Positions 13,254 to 26,400 of a stretch of 64,000 nucleotides of DNA are shown here, piece after piece (the first letter of the stretch is position 1; each line of letters starts with the position of its first letter). Origin of the DNA: Allodiplogaster sudhausi (taxonomy: Eukaryota; Nematoda; Chromadorea; Rhabditida; Diplogasteridae); the NCBI GenBank assembly GCA_945643635.1, contig CALZFC010000251.1:3785001-3849000 (forward strand), written 5' to 3'. Below the pieces are notes generated by a model, which made no database searches, was not told the DNA's origin, and saw only the letters and a program-made list of their open reading frames with translations. A program made the position numbers and the translations under genes.

Positions 13254-14275
13254 TCGATGCTAAACCTCACTCTTCATTTCCAGCTCGGCCCAGCCGTCGC
13301 CAACTTTCCTCTTCACATCTCGCCGATTGTTGCTGGCAATCTCTCCGTGCACGACACTGCGCAATCGGACTACTTCTACAGCGTGAACAACGGAAAACCG
13401 TAAGCCGCAATGGTTTGCTGTATCTTTGAAATAGGTCATAAAAGAACCCTTAAGTTACCCTTCCCCCTGAAAAGTTCAACTGAAGATCCATGATTGATTG
13501 TTCTGATGGAAATAAAAAATAATAAAATATACTCCATTTTCAAAAGATATTTCAGCCAAATATGTTGTTCGTCCTCCCAACATTTTAAATGAGCAACTTC
13601 CATGAAAAAACTTGCCTTGGAAACTAAGAAACATATTTATCACTTACAATTACCTATTGGTGCTTTAATAATGTCACATTTTACAGCTTCACCACGATGG
13701 ACAGAGACAACGACAAGGGGGACAAAAATTGCGCGCAATTCCGTAACACTGGGTGAGTCTATTTAAGTATTTATTTTTAAGATCGATGTGTAAAAATTAA
13801 AGTGTATATAAAAATGCTACATTAGAATGCAAGATTTAAGGTATAGATATTATAATCAATTCTTGAATAAATATTTCGGCTGCGGAGGAAGCTTTTTTGA
13901 TAGTCTATTTTTATCTTAGAAAATTTTTTTTAAATTAATTAAAAATATTAATTCTGCCACGACGATGTGTAAACATTAAATTGAAAGAATGTAATAATTC
14001 TAGAGCCTGGTGGCACTACGATTGTTCGTTTGTCGCCCTCAACGGCATGTATGGCGACACGCAGCCCAAGCTGAGGTACTGTAGGCGAACATCTTTTTAT
14101 TCTAATCAAATATTTTTTATAAAAAATTTTTTGGATTATAATCGATAGTTGTAAATTTGTAAAACATAATGTGTCAGGAACATTTTGCTCTACTCCACTA
14201 GTGAATACCTCCTCAGCTGGATTTCTCTTCCGTTCTTTCTTTGTATCTCTCTCTCTCTCTCTTTATTTATCTGCT

Positions 14276-14306
<31 letters not shown>

Positions 14307-14468
14307 GTTTCTCTCTCTGCTCTCTCTCCATTCCTCCACTCAATCTCTCCTTCTTCTTGCCGTTGCAGATCCCAGGTGTGGCTCTTCAAGTCGCAGGAGA
14401 ATCCGAAGACGAGCTACTACATCCACCCGAAGCAGTCCATTATGATGATTCGGCCAAAGATGAATTAG
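7853..14468 (+). CDS. Type II membrane fibrinogen-related protein
   Basis: Exons, all phase-compatible: 7853-7908, 8236-8334, 8617-8768, 9138-9196, 9837-9890, 10817-10861, 11116-11222, 11424-11646, 11895-12025, 12303-12449, 12880-12967, 13284-13399, 13687-13752, 14004-14075, 14369-14468, giving 504 aa. The order is a short cytoplasmic N-terminus, a KKR then hydrophobic signal anchor ([20 protein letters not shown]), an acidic/charged segment, Pro-rich linkers, a Thr-rich stalk (exon 8, [11 protein letters not shown]...), then a C-terminal fibrinogen domain. The domain shows [27 protein letters not shown], a Ca-site-like [14 protein letters not shown] and [17 protein letters not shown]. The four canonical cysteines are present, plus an extra pair in exon 11 (CTNSSSC). 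Such proteins are usually lectin-like or adhesive; the ligand is unknown. An alternative start is the ATG at 8219, which reads straight into the anchor; I prefer 7853 because the splice phase fits exactly. Confidence 0.88.
11259..11297. repeat. (AT)n microsatellite in intron 7
   Basis: About 39 bases of alternating AT directly after the GTAAGT donor of the Pro-rich exon of the fibrinogen-related gene. Confidence 0.95.
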
Positions 14469-17400
14469 AACACTTTGGGAAGTTGCCAGCGCTGTTAACA
14501 GACATTTGAATTTCGCGCCATTTCTACGATTAACTCTAATACACGGTCTTTCCGTCCGTATCATCTAACCATTAAGAAAAGCTTTCCGAGCTACTATTTA
14601 ATGCTTCTCATTGGATCGAATCTCTTCTGATCTGGAAAATTCTTGCGCTCAATTTCTTCTTCTTTTTCTAGGCGGGAGCACCCATTGACGAGGTAGCCAA
14701 AAGAGGTGCTAGCGAAAACTTATCGTATTCTTTATAAATTAACTTTTTGGCTTCATGATTGAGATCGAAAAAGGTACATTGTTTCGCACTGTCAGTTAGC
14801 AAAAAAAAACAGCCAGCTAGATGTAATCCTAGTTGTCCAACTAGACTTTTTTCTCTGTGTCTCAAAAAAAGTCTCTAACGTCCTCTCAAAATGAAATTTC
14901 TACTACTCTCATCCACCTGAATCTCATGCCTGTATTGTTCTCTGCTTCTCTGCCGTCTCTCTCTCTCTCTGTCTTGAATGGATTGTTTCCTTGTTCGTTT
15001 GCTCAAGTGTTCTCTTTGCAAAGCGCTTCGTTCCCTTTCAGTATCACCCCGTATCTTTTCCCGCACATTATTGATTAATTTTGAAATTCAATAATTCCTC
15101 TTTGTGCCTGCACTTGCATTAATTTTGCATTGCTTTGTCCCGGTGTTTTGCTTAGAAAGTATTATTTTATTATTATACAAATGCGTTGAAGCTTGAGCCT
15201 TCCTCCTAGCAATGCTTCCCATTTGACTACTTTCTTTTGAACTCATCGTGAGATCGCATATTTTTTCTTCTTTCTCTCGTAGCGGAGACCTTTTTTTCGC
15301 TTTATTTTGGAAACATTTTAGCATCTTCTCTACTCGGATTGTCTCGTCGATACTAAACCTTTTAAAACAGCAACCGAATTCTAATTTGCTGGTGTTTCTG
15401 TTTTAATCGCGCGCTGGTTACTGTAGCTTTGGAGGGATTTTGGTGTGCGCGTTAAATTGATCCCTTTTGGCCGGGAATTATTGATTAGTTTGATTGGCCC
15501 ACTTAGCTATCTTGATCCCTGGAGCTTTTAATAAAAGAAGGCCCAATGGCCAAGTGGGTCTTATCCAATTGGATCTTGGCCAGCACCCCTAAACCCTCCT
15601 CTCTGCTGCATGTTCCGGCTTCAGTGCAATTAGCTCCCAACAACGCGAGTATTTCTTTGGTTCGATTGTTAGAAAGCCCTAGGCTCACGACAATATTGTC
15701 CAGTAATCATTGTGCACTAATAAAAGTCGGTTTTACTACTATGTTCAACTTTACGGAAAAAAATATAAAGGAAGTTTTTCCTCTTTCTTGCAAGTTCATA
15801 CGATATGCAAACTAGTGAGACCGAAGGATTAGTAACCGATCAGAGAGGTGACGAAATGTGATGTCCCCCAATTGTGAGTTACTGGGAAGAGAACGAGGCG
15901 GTCTCCCCGAATCCAAAGTTACAAACATAGAAAAAATAGGTATCAACACCTCACCAACTCGCATTCTCGTTGCTTCTTCCCTGTTTAGCACCATACTGTA
16001 TTTCCATCTATTCTTTATCGCAGGATAATTTCAAATAAAAACAGGGGAACAGTCATTCTCAAAGCAGTCCACAAAAGAAATCACACACATGGAAGGGAGT
16101 CGAAGGAAACATTTTGCAGAGTACAGTCAATTTGAGCGAGTAAAGAACGAGTAAAATATTTATATTATTAATTTTAAAAAAAACAAAGATTGGGCCCTTG
16201 GGAGACTAGATGCTCCGTTAATCCTATTCCATATGTGAGAAGTCTGCGATTTTGAGTGGACTTGACAATGCTGGTGAATACGAGAGAAAAACGGCAAAAT
16301 GATTAAATGGAAAAATATACGAGAAGCAGAGACAAAAACCAATAAGAAATCCTCAGGCGCTAACATGGAATTACGAATGATTACAAAGCCAGCACGGAAT
16401 ATAGGCCAACAATTTCTTAGCATCTTCAGCCTTTGCCGTCAAATTCGTCATAATAGTAGTAGTAATAATAAAAGCCAAAATCTACACAGGTCATTCCGAA
16501 GGTACTGTAGCCTTTAAAATATGCGCACGGGTCTATTTGCGCAGGTAGCAAGGATGAGACGGGCAGGTGCTGCTGCGCTGTTTGGTGGCTAAGCTTAATG
16601 TTGCGCAAATCTTCTCAAGACGTACGTAGGCAAAAATTGCTCTCACTCTGTTTGTTGCCTTTTTGTCAACTTTCCCTGATGAAATATGGAGAGGGAAGGC
16701 TTGTTAATTCGCAGTGGCTGCTGGAAAATACGCCAATATCCCCTTAGATGGAGTACAAGTCAGGAGCGGGAACATCGAAATCGGAAGAGAAAAAATATAA
16801 CAGAAACAAGTCTACATCATTACATTTCCAAATGAGACGGGAACAACAATAAGAGACAAAAGAATTAACTTAAAAATACGCAGGCTGAATGAAATACGGT
16901 GGGACTCTGGGACACAAGATGAAATTCGAGCAGAGATATTGGATCCGGAGAATTGTGTAATGCAAAGCTCAGGACCATTGTCGCTACAGTTATTTGTCCT
17001 TCTCCACCTCCTTAAATCGCAATAAAATTTTAAGAGAGGAAAAACGTTTTAAAACAATCACCAAAAAGCGGCACAAAATCAGTGAGCGATCTCAGCACCC
17101 GTGCAAGAGAATGACCAAAATTAATAAAAAAAATGTTGAGGAAAATAAATCAACAACCAAAAAAACAACTAGATAACAGCAAAGGAAATAATTTCGTTAT
17201 GAGCACAGAATGCTGAGATCGGCTCACCATTTTGCGACTGTATTTTGTGACTGATAGAGGATGAATAAGTTATGGAATTTAATTTTTTTTTTTCGAATAC
17301 TGTAGTAGAAGAATAAAGATTCCCTTATCGCAAAGATGAAATAAAAAGGGAGAGAAGGCCGGAGGTGTTGGTGATAGCGGATTCGGATAAAATTCTGTGA

Positions 17401-17965
17401 CAGGCCGCAAGGTTGTTTGGAAAGGGCCTGGGAATACAGTTGAAACCAGTTTGATCTTACATCGGTTGGCTATTTTCTTTTTTTTTGCTTTTGTTTCAGT
17501 AAATCGACGAAAAAGGAGTTTGTAACAATAATAATGAAAAAGAAGAGAATAGAAAAATGTCATAACTCGTTGCAGGAACGAGTTCAGTTAGGACGTGGTT
17601 CGGTTTGGGCAATGAATGAATTCTGGTGTGGTCGGAATCGGTAAGTGCGTGGTGAGAAATAAGAGAAATGACGACAGAGACGGCACGGAAGATTGCAGAA
17701 GAAACGGGCCGCCCCATGCCAATCACTGTCTTATTAGGCACCGCCTATTCGGGAGCACGGAATGAGCCACGGCCTGAATGATTAAATTAATATTAACATT
17801 TTATAAAATGATAGTTACAAATCCTAAATGTGGCATAAAATAATTATTCTACAGTTTAAGAATTTTTGTTGCCGTAAAAAATAAGCACGCACGTTCTGTC
17901 TGCCGCCCACCCTCTCCATCATCCCCTCCCTCTGAATCTCCCTTTCCCCTAGTCTTTCTTTCCAC
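14469..17965. other. Intergenic between two convergent genes
   Basis: This separates the 3' ends of the fibrinogen-related gene (+) and the FXR gene (-). It is AT-rich with short CT tracts near 14950. Overlapping open frames at 15500-15815 on both strands are not backed by splice sites. I see no RNA gene or transposon. Confidence 0.5.
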
Positions 17966-18064
17966 TCACCCCCAACCTTCTACCTCTCTCTCTCCTTCCC
18001 CTCTCATCGCTTTCTCCTTCTCTTTCTTCCTTTCTCTCTCCTTATCATTCTCTCCCCTCTTTCT

Positions 18065-18095
<31 letters not shown>

Positions 18096-19928
18096 TTATC
18101 TCTCCCCCAACCTCGTGGCCTGCCTCGTCCTCCTCCGAAGCCTCTTCCCCCTCGTCCTCTGCGTCCTCCTCCGTCTTCCTCTCTCTCGCGTCGCTCGGCC
18201 GGCTGCGCGTCGTCATCGTCGAAGCCACCGCCGTTCGACCTGTCAAAATTATATATTTTTTTAAAAATTAATTTTAATGTTTTATTCTCCGCAACTAATA
18301 TTCTATTTTTAATTCAGCAAAAAAAAAGCTATTTTCACAATCTTAAAGCAGTTCTTTCACTCATGCTCATTTTTAGTTCATTTAAAAGATCTTTTAACAG
18401 GAAACTGCCGCACGATTATTCTCCCTCGAGGACATGGACAAGCGTCTTGGACATGTCCAAGACATTTTATTGTCCAAGACACTTTAGAGACACGTGGGAG
18501 ACATGTCAGGGACATATTTCACAAGAAAAAGGGAATATTTTGTGCCAAATTTGACTTTTACACATTTATGCATACTTGTCATCCAATTTTTTCCATAATT
18601 GGGTGAGCAAGGGGAAAAGGGAACGCTCATTATAAGCGAAACTAGGCAAGATGACTTATGAAGTCTGGAAAAAACTCACGTAGACAAACAATAATTATGT
18701 CGGAAAATAATTAACATGCACTCTCTGCATTAGAGCGCACCGCAAAATAGAACGCGACGGTTAAGAATGATATGCGAGGGGAGTGATTTGTCTCGGAGAC
18801 AGGAAATGACATTCGGCGTGTTTGTTTCGCCTCTCTTCAAATTGTACACTCCCTCGCCTTCTCAGGATGTCTTGGACATTGTCCCGGACATTCTGGATGT
18901 CTTGGACATAATATTTTCCAAAAGTGTCTGCGACATTTCAAAGACATATGAGAGACAGATGCGAGACCCGTGTATTAACATAGGCCTTTTGCTTAGTGTC
19001 TGGGACATTTGTCTGCCACCCCAGAAAATGTCCTGGACATATCCGAGACACTTGTCCATGTCCTCAAGGGAGAATAATCGTGCGGCAGATAACTACTATT
19101 AATATTGAACTTATCATAGATTTTATCAGAGCAACTTATAGTTTGTCCAGTTTCGCGTTTTCGTTGTAAAATGCTGTTTTTAAAAGCGAAAATAAATGAG
19201 TAGAAAGACTTGGGGCACATTTTACATGATTTCTGGGTCTCGCTGATAAACTGGATCAAAGTGTGGAATCCAGCGAAAAGCTCCTGCTCAAAATCAGCGA
19301 TAGAAATACATCGGATCCCCACTCTTTTGATTGATCGTTTCGCCATCTAGCAATGCACTCTGGCTTTTCACAGTGAGCCTTATTAGGCTGGAGTCGAAAC
19401 TCAAGCCTAATTTAAAGCATTTCGTACCTAATTTAGGTTGTTTTTAGCCTAACCATTTTTGGTGCCACAGACCGCAGCTCTTAGTGAGGCATTCTCCGCC
19501 ATTCGACATGAAATGGCGGAGGACGCCACACCTAAACAATCCCTTTCCCTTCTTCCCTTTTCCTCTCACAAACCTCGTAGACTGTCTCTGATCATCGCTG
19601 CGTTCTTCACGTGGTCCGCCGCCGTTACGAGGGCGCCAGCCTGTGCAAGAAATTCTCTGTCTTTTTCTCTTTCATTCTCTTGTTCTTTCTCTTGTTGTCT
19701 CTCTGAATCAGGGGAAAAAGGGTGGTCCGAACCGGACTACCCATCCAATTTTTGAGACCCAAAAAATTTACATTTCTAACTTACCCACTCTATTTTCTTC
19801 GAAAGAAAAACTACAGTTTTGGCTCAACAACCCTATTTTTTCCTCTGAAGTTTTACCCACCCTTTGTTGGACCCTTGGGCCACCCTTTTTCCCCAGGCTT
19901 ACTTGAAAAATAGAGAGATGAAAGAAAG

Positions 19929-19960
<32 letters not shown>

Positions 19961-20400
19961 GAGAGATAGAGGAGGAGGAAGAGTGAGAGGCATATGGAAG
20001 AGAGCGAGAGAGAGAGAGAGAGGGAGAGAGAGCGAGAGAGCGAGAGAGGAGAGAGAGAAGGAAGAGAGGAGTGAGAGAAGTTGGGATACAGACACTGACA
20101 GTAATAGAGAAAAGGATAGACAATGTGAGGATTTAAGAAGGAGGATAAAGCCCACAGAACAGCGATGGACTTTGATTGTTGCAACTATTTGAGGCTTACT
20201 TGCAACCGAAAACCGCCGGCCATGAAATTGACAAGTATTTTTCAGGCACTCTAATATAATCGTTGATTGAAGTGCGTCTTGATTACTTTGTATTGTTACA
20301 TAAAATACATGTTTTTTTGTAGTGCACTCGGTACGTGCCAGCAGCTCTTTCCCTCTCCGACTTCTAATTCCTCTCCCATTCACTCTCTCTCTCTCTCTCC

Positions 20401-20440
<40 letters not shown>

Positions 20441-23400
20441 GCTCACCTCCATTTCCCTCGCGTTCTCCGCCTCCTCCTGCTCCTCCTCGGTAGCCCCCTC
20501 GCTCTCCTCCATTTCCTGCTCCTCTGCCACGGCCTCGCCCTCCACGATATCCGCCGCTTCCCCTCTCGAATCGATTGCCTTAATGTTTATAATTTCAATT
20601 TTTTCCTCAACTCACAATCAGGCAAAAATTTTCGAGCAAAACCAATTATATGCTCTAGTTTTTTTTCCAATGCTAAAACTTTTCTTCTTTGAATCGATTT
20701 TTTATCTCGAAAAAAACTAACGCAACAGGGAAGCTCCATATCTTCTTACAATTTGTTTTTTAATGAGTTGTCGGGAAATTTGAAATTTAAAAAGAAAGGA
20801 AAAGAAAAAAAAGGAGCCCTAACCAAAGAAGCCAGGTCCTCCTCCCGTCGGAGAGTGATTGAGCTTCTGTCTCTCAATGTCCATGACGGACGCGTGCAGG
20901 ACGTCAATGTCTCTGAGATGCTTGATGTTGTAGTTCATCATGAAGCACGCCATGTCGATGCTCTCCCTTCAAATGATAAGACAGTTGATCATCTCCTTCT
21001 TTTTATACATTAATAATAAATATATATTTTAAAGCAATATAAACACTTTAGTTGTAATTTTTTAAAGGTGAATTTAGTGTTAGCTCCTTAAAATATGCTC
21101 TTTCGTCAATAGGACAGTTTGGTTCATCTTTTTTTTAACACAAATTGCCAATAAGTTTATATTTTTTTTTCGAATATTTTTAAACAATAAACTTAGGGCC
21201 AGTACTTTAATTTTAAAAAAAAATCTAACCTGGTTCCCGTGAAGACAAACGGCACAGGCTCGTCTTCGTCTTCCTTTTCGACTGCTTCGTTTCGATCACC
21301 ACCTCAACAATGACTGACCATTAGGAGGAAATCAACAACAGGAACGAGGAGGTTTGAGGGCAGTTCTTTGTGCGCAACAACAAATGACGTCCCTCAAAAA
21401 TATCGTCAAGTCTGATTACTTTTCTCCTTCAGAATGAACTCTACTTGTTTTGAGAAAGACTATACCTCACAACATATAGGGCAGCAAATAAAACTGCATC
21501 TACACAGTCAATATTTTTGCTGTAATTTCTTGATAACTACCACTCCTTGTAAGTCGTCTATATTTCAATCTGATATCTTGTTCTAGCACTTGCTAACGCT
21601 GATCTTCCTCTGCTGACACTACTCATTCACTTTTGGAAGGGGAGCAGAGATGTATGCTAGTCTGTGTATACCATTTATTACTAGTACACAATACTTACTA
21701 CTTCATAAAAACAGAAAACATAAATAAATAGTAAACAAACCCGCAATCTGCACTCGGACGACATTCGATTTGTCCACTATGTCCTGGATGGTCTTGCCGG
21801 CCTTGCCTATGATCTACAAAGGGAACAATGTTTGGCAAAAGGAAATGTTTGAAAATTATATGGTTACTTTTAACACGCATAAATAACGGTCTTGTTGGCA
21901 CTTCAATGCTTCACTAGAAACCGCCTGAGAGAAGGGACATTTCAGTAATGTATAATAATTTAGTGCGACTACCGTACCTTGCCAACCATGCTGCGCGGCA
22001 CGGGGAACGACTCGACACCGTATTCGAGCATTGCACGCGCCTTCTGCGCGCTCTCCTCATCAACGGCGTACACCTGAAATCGTTTACACGGCCCAACATA
22101 ATTTCTATTACTTATTTTATAAAGCCAAGTTTTTTTTATAATAAATGTTTCCTAATAATAAGGCTTTTAAAAGATTAAGCAACAAACAAACGAACTACTA
22201 TAACAGGTTGTCTCCCAACCCGCCTGGCCATGAGAGAAAAAACACATTACTCACACATCATTCACATTATTGTTGTTTACAATAGTACAGAATAATTAGT
22301 AGTTTAAATAGATAAACTTTTTTATTGCTATAATAATTTTGTTTAAATGGATTTATTTTTTAAATCCTGCATACCCTGAATATGCCCGGCGAATGCGCGT
22401 GCTCCCCATCAATCAGGTCGAGTTCCTTAACTCCAGCAATCTTCCTCGCATCCTGTATGGTCTTGCCGCCAGTTCCAATGGCGAGGCCGAGCAGTTCGGC
22501 AGGGACACTGTAGATGGAGAGACAAATAAGTGAGTTACGGGTAAATTACAGTGCTTGCTCTTACGCAAACTCCTCAAGAGGTACACTGCAGATGCATAGG
22601 CAAATATAATAGGCAACCAAGGAATAATGAAGACAATTAAGGTTGCATAAGGTCGATTCAGTCAAATTAACGTTGTATAAGATCAGCTAAGACTAATGTA
22701 AGTCATAGGGCTACACAGTGCTTGTTGCTCTTGCGTGAACTCCTCGCTGTAGTCTACAGCCTATAGATGGATGGATAGACCAATATCAACGCCAATCGAG
22801 TCATGATAAGGCCAGATAAGGTTGGATAAGGTCATTAAAGTTAAGGCAAGTGAAAGGGCAACTGGAGTGGCATTCTTGCTTACGTAAACTCCTCGAGATG
22901 GAGTCCGGCGCCCTTGGACGAGTTCGTGGTCGCCGCACGACACGCGTTCTCTGCACGCGCCTGAAGCGCCAGCTTCTGCGTCAGATCCTGCAATTCAGCA
23001 GAATGAGAGGATCTGACGTCATCGTTTAAAATATTTACCTTACATTCCTTCAAATAATGAATGCATTCAATCAAAGTAAGAAAAACATTCAGTTTAGTTT
23101 CTTTTCTAACTTCTTTACCAATGGCTGAAAACCACAGACAGTACTACACAAGAATACGTTGGCTTAAGACGATACAGACTCAATATGCAGGCATGCAATT
23201 GTAAAAGTAGCTCAGAACGGTTGTTAACTTCTCTGTTGCTCATTTCATGCGAATTCTTCTATCCATAAACCCAAACAACGCAATGATTCGATCCATTTTT
23301 CATAAACTTTTATCGTATTTAATATTGCTAAATTTACCAACCTATTCTACAAGTCTATGATCTTTCCATGATCTAAAGATTTTCCCAAGTCATGCTATCC

Positions 23401-26400
23401 TTACAACTTATTCTATATGTGCTGAAATAGTGCCTGCCTCTCGACTTTTGCTGGGGGGTTACAAACGGCCAAATGCCCAGCTCGGGGGTTATAAAGTGAA
23501 AGAATTACGGAAAAGTGAGGATTCCGTGCCCTCGGCCGGGGGGTTACAATGCTGTCATGGGACAGACCTATTTCAGCACTGTATATATCGTACCAAAGTT
23601 ACCCATTTCTACCGTACCTTGAAGTAGAGCTCCGAGACCATGTTGGCCCTTCTGATGGCCGCGTCGTGCGATGTCGCAATCTGCAGTCGCTGTCCGTCGA
23701 ACTCGGCGTGGAGCGGGAGAATGCGCATCTTGCCAAAGCTGGGCGGCAGAGTAGAAGACGCCGCGGCGGACGACGAATCGCCGGCGCCAATCGGAACAGG
23801 CGCGGTCATTCTCGCGTCTGCAACACGGGGTCAGGGAATAAAAGCCACTGTCGAGGACTCATCGTCAGAAGATTAGGGTGGAGAAGGAGGCATTGTGCAC
23901 GCAAATCAGGGTGGGTTAGCTACTTTCGCCAAAACGGTCCTCAAAATCAAGGTGGGACAGGGGTTTGGGAGGCCTAAAATCAGGGTGGGTCTGTCAAATC
24001 GACGGTACCTTTTTTCCTCTGCACGGGGCAGCGATGGTTTTTTTAAACCTCCATCCTTATTCAGAGTGTCTCTATTGATGGGAACAATAGAAAAGTTGCG
24101 ATAAATGGCTATTTTTCTCCATTTTCTCGCTCTTATAGATGCTAAAGGCTAGTGATAGGCTTTAAGCGAATAAAAACATATTTTATTTTATTTATTATTT
24201 AACTACTATATAAAGTAATTGGAGTTTAAGCCCTAATAAAAATGAGGATTCGTCAACTCACCAAATCCACGGCAATTCCGAGCAAAGTCAACGACTTGCT
24301 CATGCTTCTGGAAGGCAGCACGAAGATCTTCGGGAACCACTTCAAATACATCAGCGGTTCTCGTTTATTTCTTTTTTCTCACTTTTCTGTAACTCTGCTT
24401 CTCTCTCTCTCTCTTCTGTTCATCTCTCTCATTTTCTCTCTCTTTCTTCCTCCCCCTCTTTCCTTCTCCGTCTCTCTCTCTCTCTCTTTCTTCGCCAACT
24501 AACAGATTGCATCCCTCTTGAGCTTGGCCTGATCGAGCAGTTGGTAGTTGAGATTATCCGGGCGGCATTTCTCAAAGGAGACAATGTCCGTCTGATGCGG
24601 CCCCTCTACCGTAGCCACGACGAAGAATTCACCCTGCAACATGAAATATATCTGGGTTACGGTATCGTTTAGATCCAGGGAATAAAGACGGTCACTATCG
24701 AGCACCCAGCAGAACAGCATAGGATAGGATGGGGGAAAGCGTCCGAAAAGCATGTTTGACAGCGAAGCTCCTGCTAACAATAAGATGTTTGTTGGCAACA
24801 TGGAAAGCCTATAGGGATGCCCAAAATTAAGATGGGTTTGATATGTTGCATTTATTTTCTACTTTAGAAAAACTAGATTACTGTGCATCTCATAGTTAGG
24901 CGTAAGAATCATAAAGTAAAAATTAATATACAAAACATATTCCGATAACTCCCAGGCTCATGCTTATTAGAAGTAGATTCAGTGAACCGAGACAACATAA
25001 TATCACGCGCTTTAATTAGTTTTCAAAGCTATATTAAAGATGGCTAGGCTTACTTTTGGAAGACAACAATTAAGGAAACTGTAATTTTCGGGGAAATCTT
25101 ATTGTTTAGTTTCCTAGTACTCCACAATCCTTTAGTCTCCTTTAGGCATAAAACTGATTAGAACCTCAATGCCGGCATACCTTAAGCTTGCTAAATACAC
25201 CTTAGCCTTAACATATTAAGTACACCTTAGCCTTCGTTTCTTAAGTACACCTTAGCCTTTGTTTCTTAAGTACACCTTAGCCTTACAAGGCTAAACTGAC
25301 CCTAACGTCCTTAATCTTGGCCTTTTGCCAGCCAAAGATCTCCTCGCCGTCGCTGTTTTGCACGGGCATGAGTGCTTCGATGGTCTGGCCAGCCGTGAGC
25401 GAGTCCTTCGAGCCTGGAGAGCAACAAATTGTCATTCTCAAAACTTTAAAACAAAATGTTACTTTAGTCAAGTTTTTTTAAACGAAAAATATGTTATACT
25501 TATAATAAATATTATAATAAACAGGCTAAATTTTAAAGTTCTATTAGCAGAGATCACAACTTCTTTTTTAATATACACACTGTTCTTCTTTTCTTTTTTA
25601 AATATTTTATATACAAAAAATACTGAAATATTAGAGCCTTGACATTTGACAGCATCGGGCGCGGGCGCAATGCGAACATTGTCGAACTTGACGGTCTGCT
25701 CTTCCGGGCGGAGCTTCGTGAAGCAGACCTGGCAATGATCCGGTAACTTCTTAGTTAACAAAAACAAATTACTTTTTCCTCTTGACTTATGTCAATAAGG
25801 GTATATAACCAATTCGACACGAGTTGCTTATAGTTAAAGAAATAAAAAGAGGATATATAAGAACTTTGCACGACTCCGAATTCTAAAGTATTTTCGCTTA
25901 AAAAAAGCTATCTCCAGCAATTCGCATGGCACTAACAATACTATTTTTTTAATGCCCCACAACAATCACAGGACAAACATAAGAAAGAACAAAGCACTTG
26001 GCCTTACATTAGACATCACATTTTATCCTGGCATGATATATTCGCATTTATTGCATCATTCCCCTTTTCCCCGCTCGTTCCTTATTTACCTAAACATTGC
26101 CGTGGACTGCTCTGTTAGTTGTGCATATCGTATATATAATCAATGCGCGCGATGGCGGCACACCACAACTGTCTCGGTGTTGTAAGAATAGCAGCGGAGC
26201 AGCGAGGACCACATGTTCTGGGGAGCAGCGGGCAGAAGGAACCAAGATGTCTGGTATACGTTAGGGGAGGCCTTTAGCCACTCCAATTATCAATCTTCTT
26301 CCCCTCGAAGATAACTCTGTATTTCAGGTTGAAGCAAAAGGAATATGTATCCATAATCATCTAGTATCTAAAAGGTTAAAGTAGGGTTGTGCAGCGAATG

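Noticed and set aside
15503..15815. Overlapping open frames on both strands
   Set aside because: Neither has splice support or a recognisable motif, and both strands are equally plausible by composition.
18400..19090. GGACAT repeats as a CRISPR-like array
   Set aside because: Repeats are short, unevenly spaced and in both orientations inside transposon TIRs, and the genome is eukaryotic.
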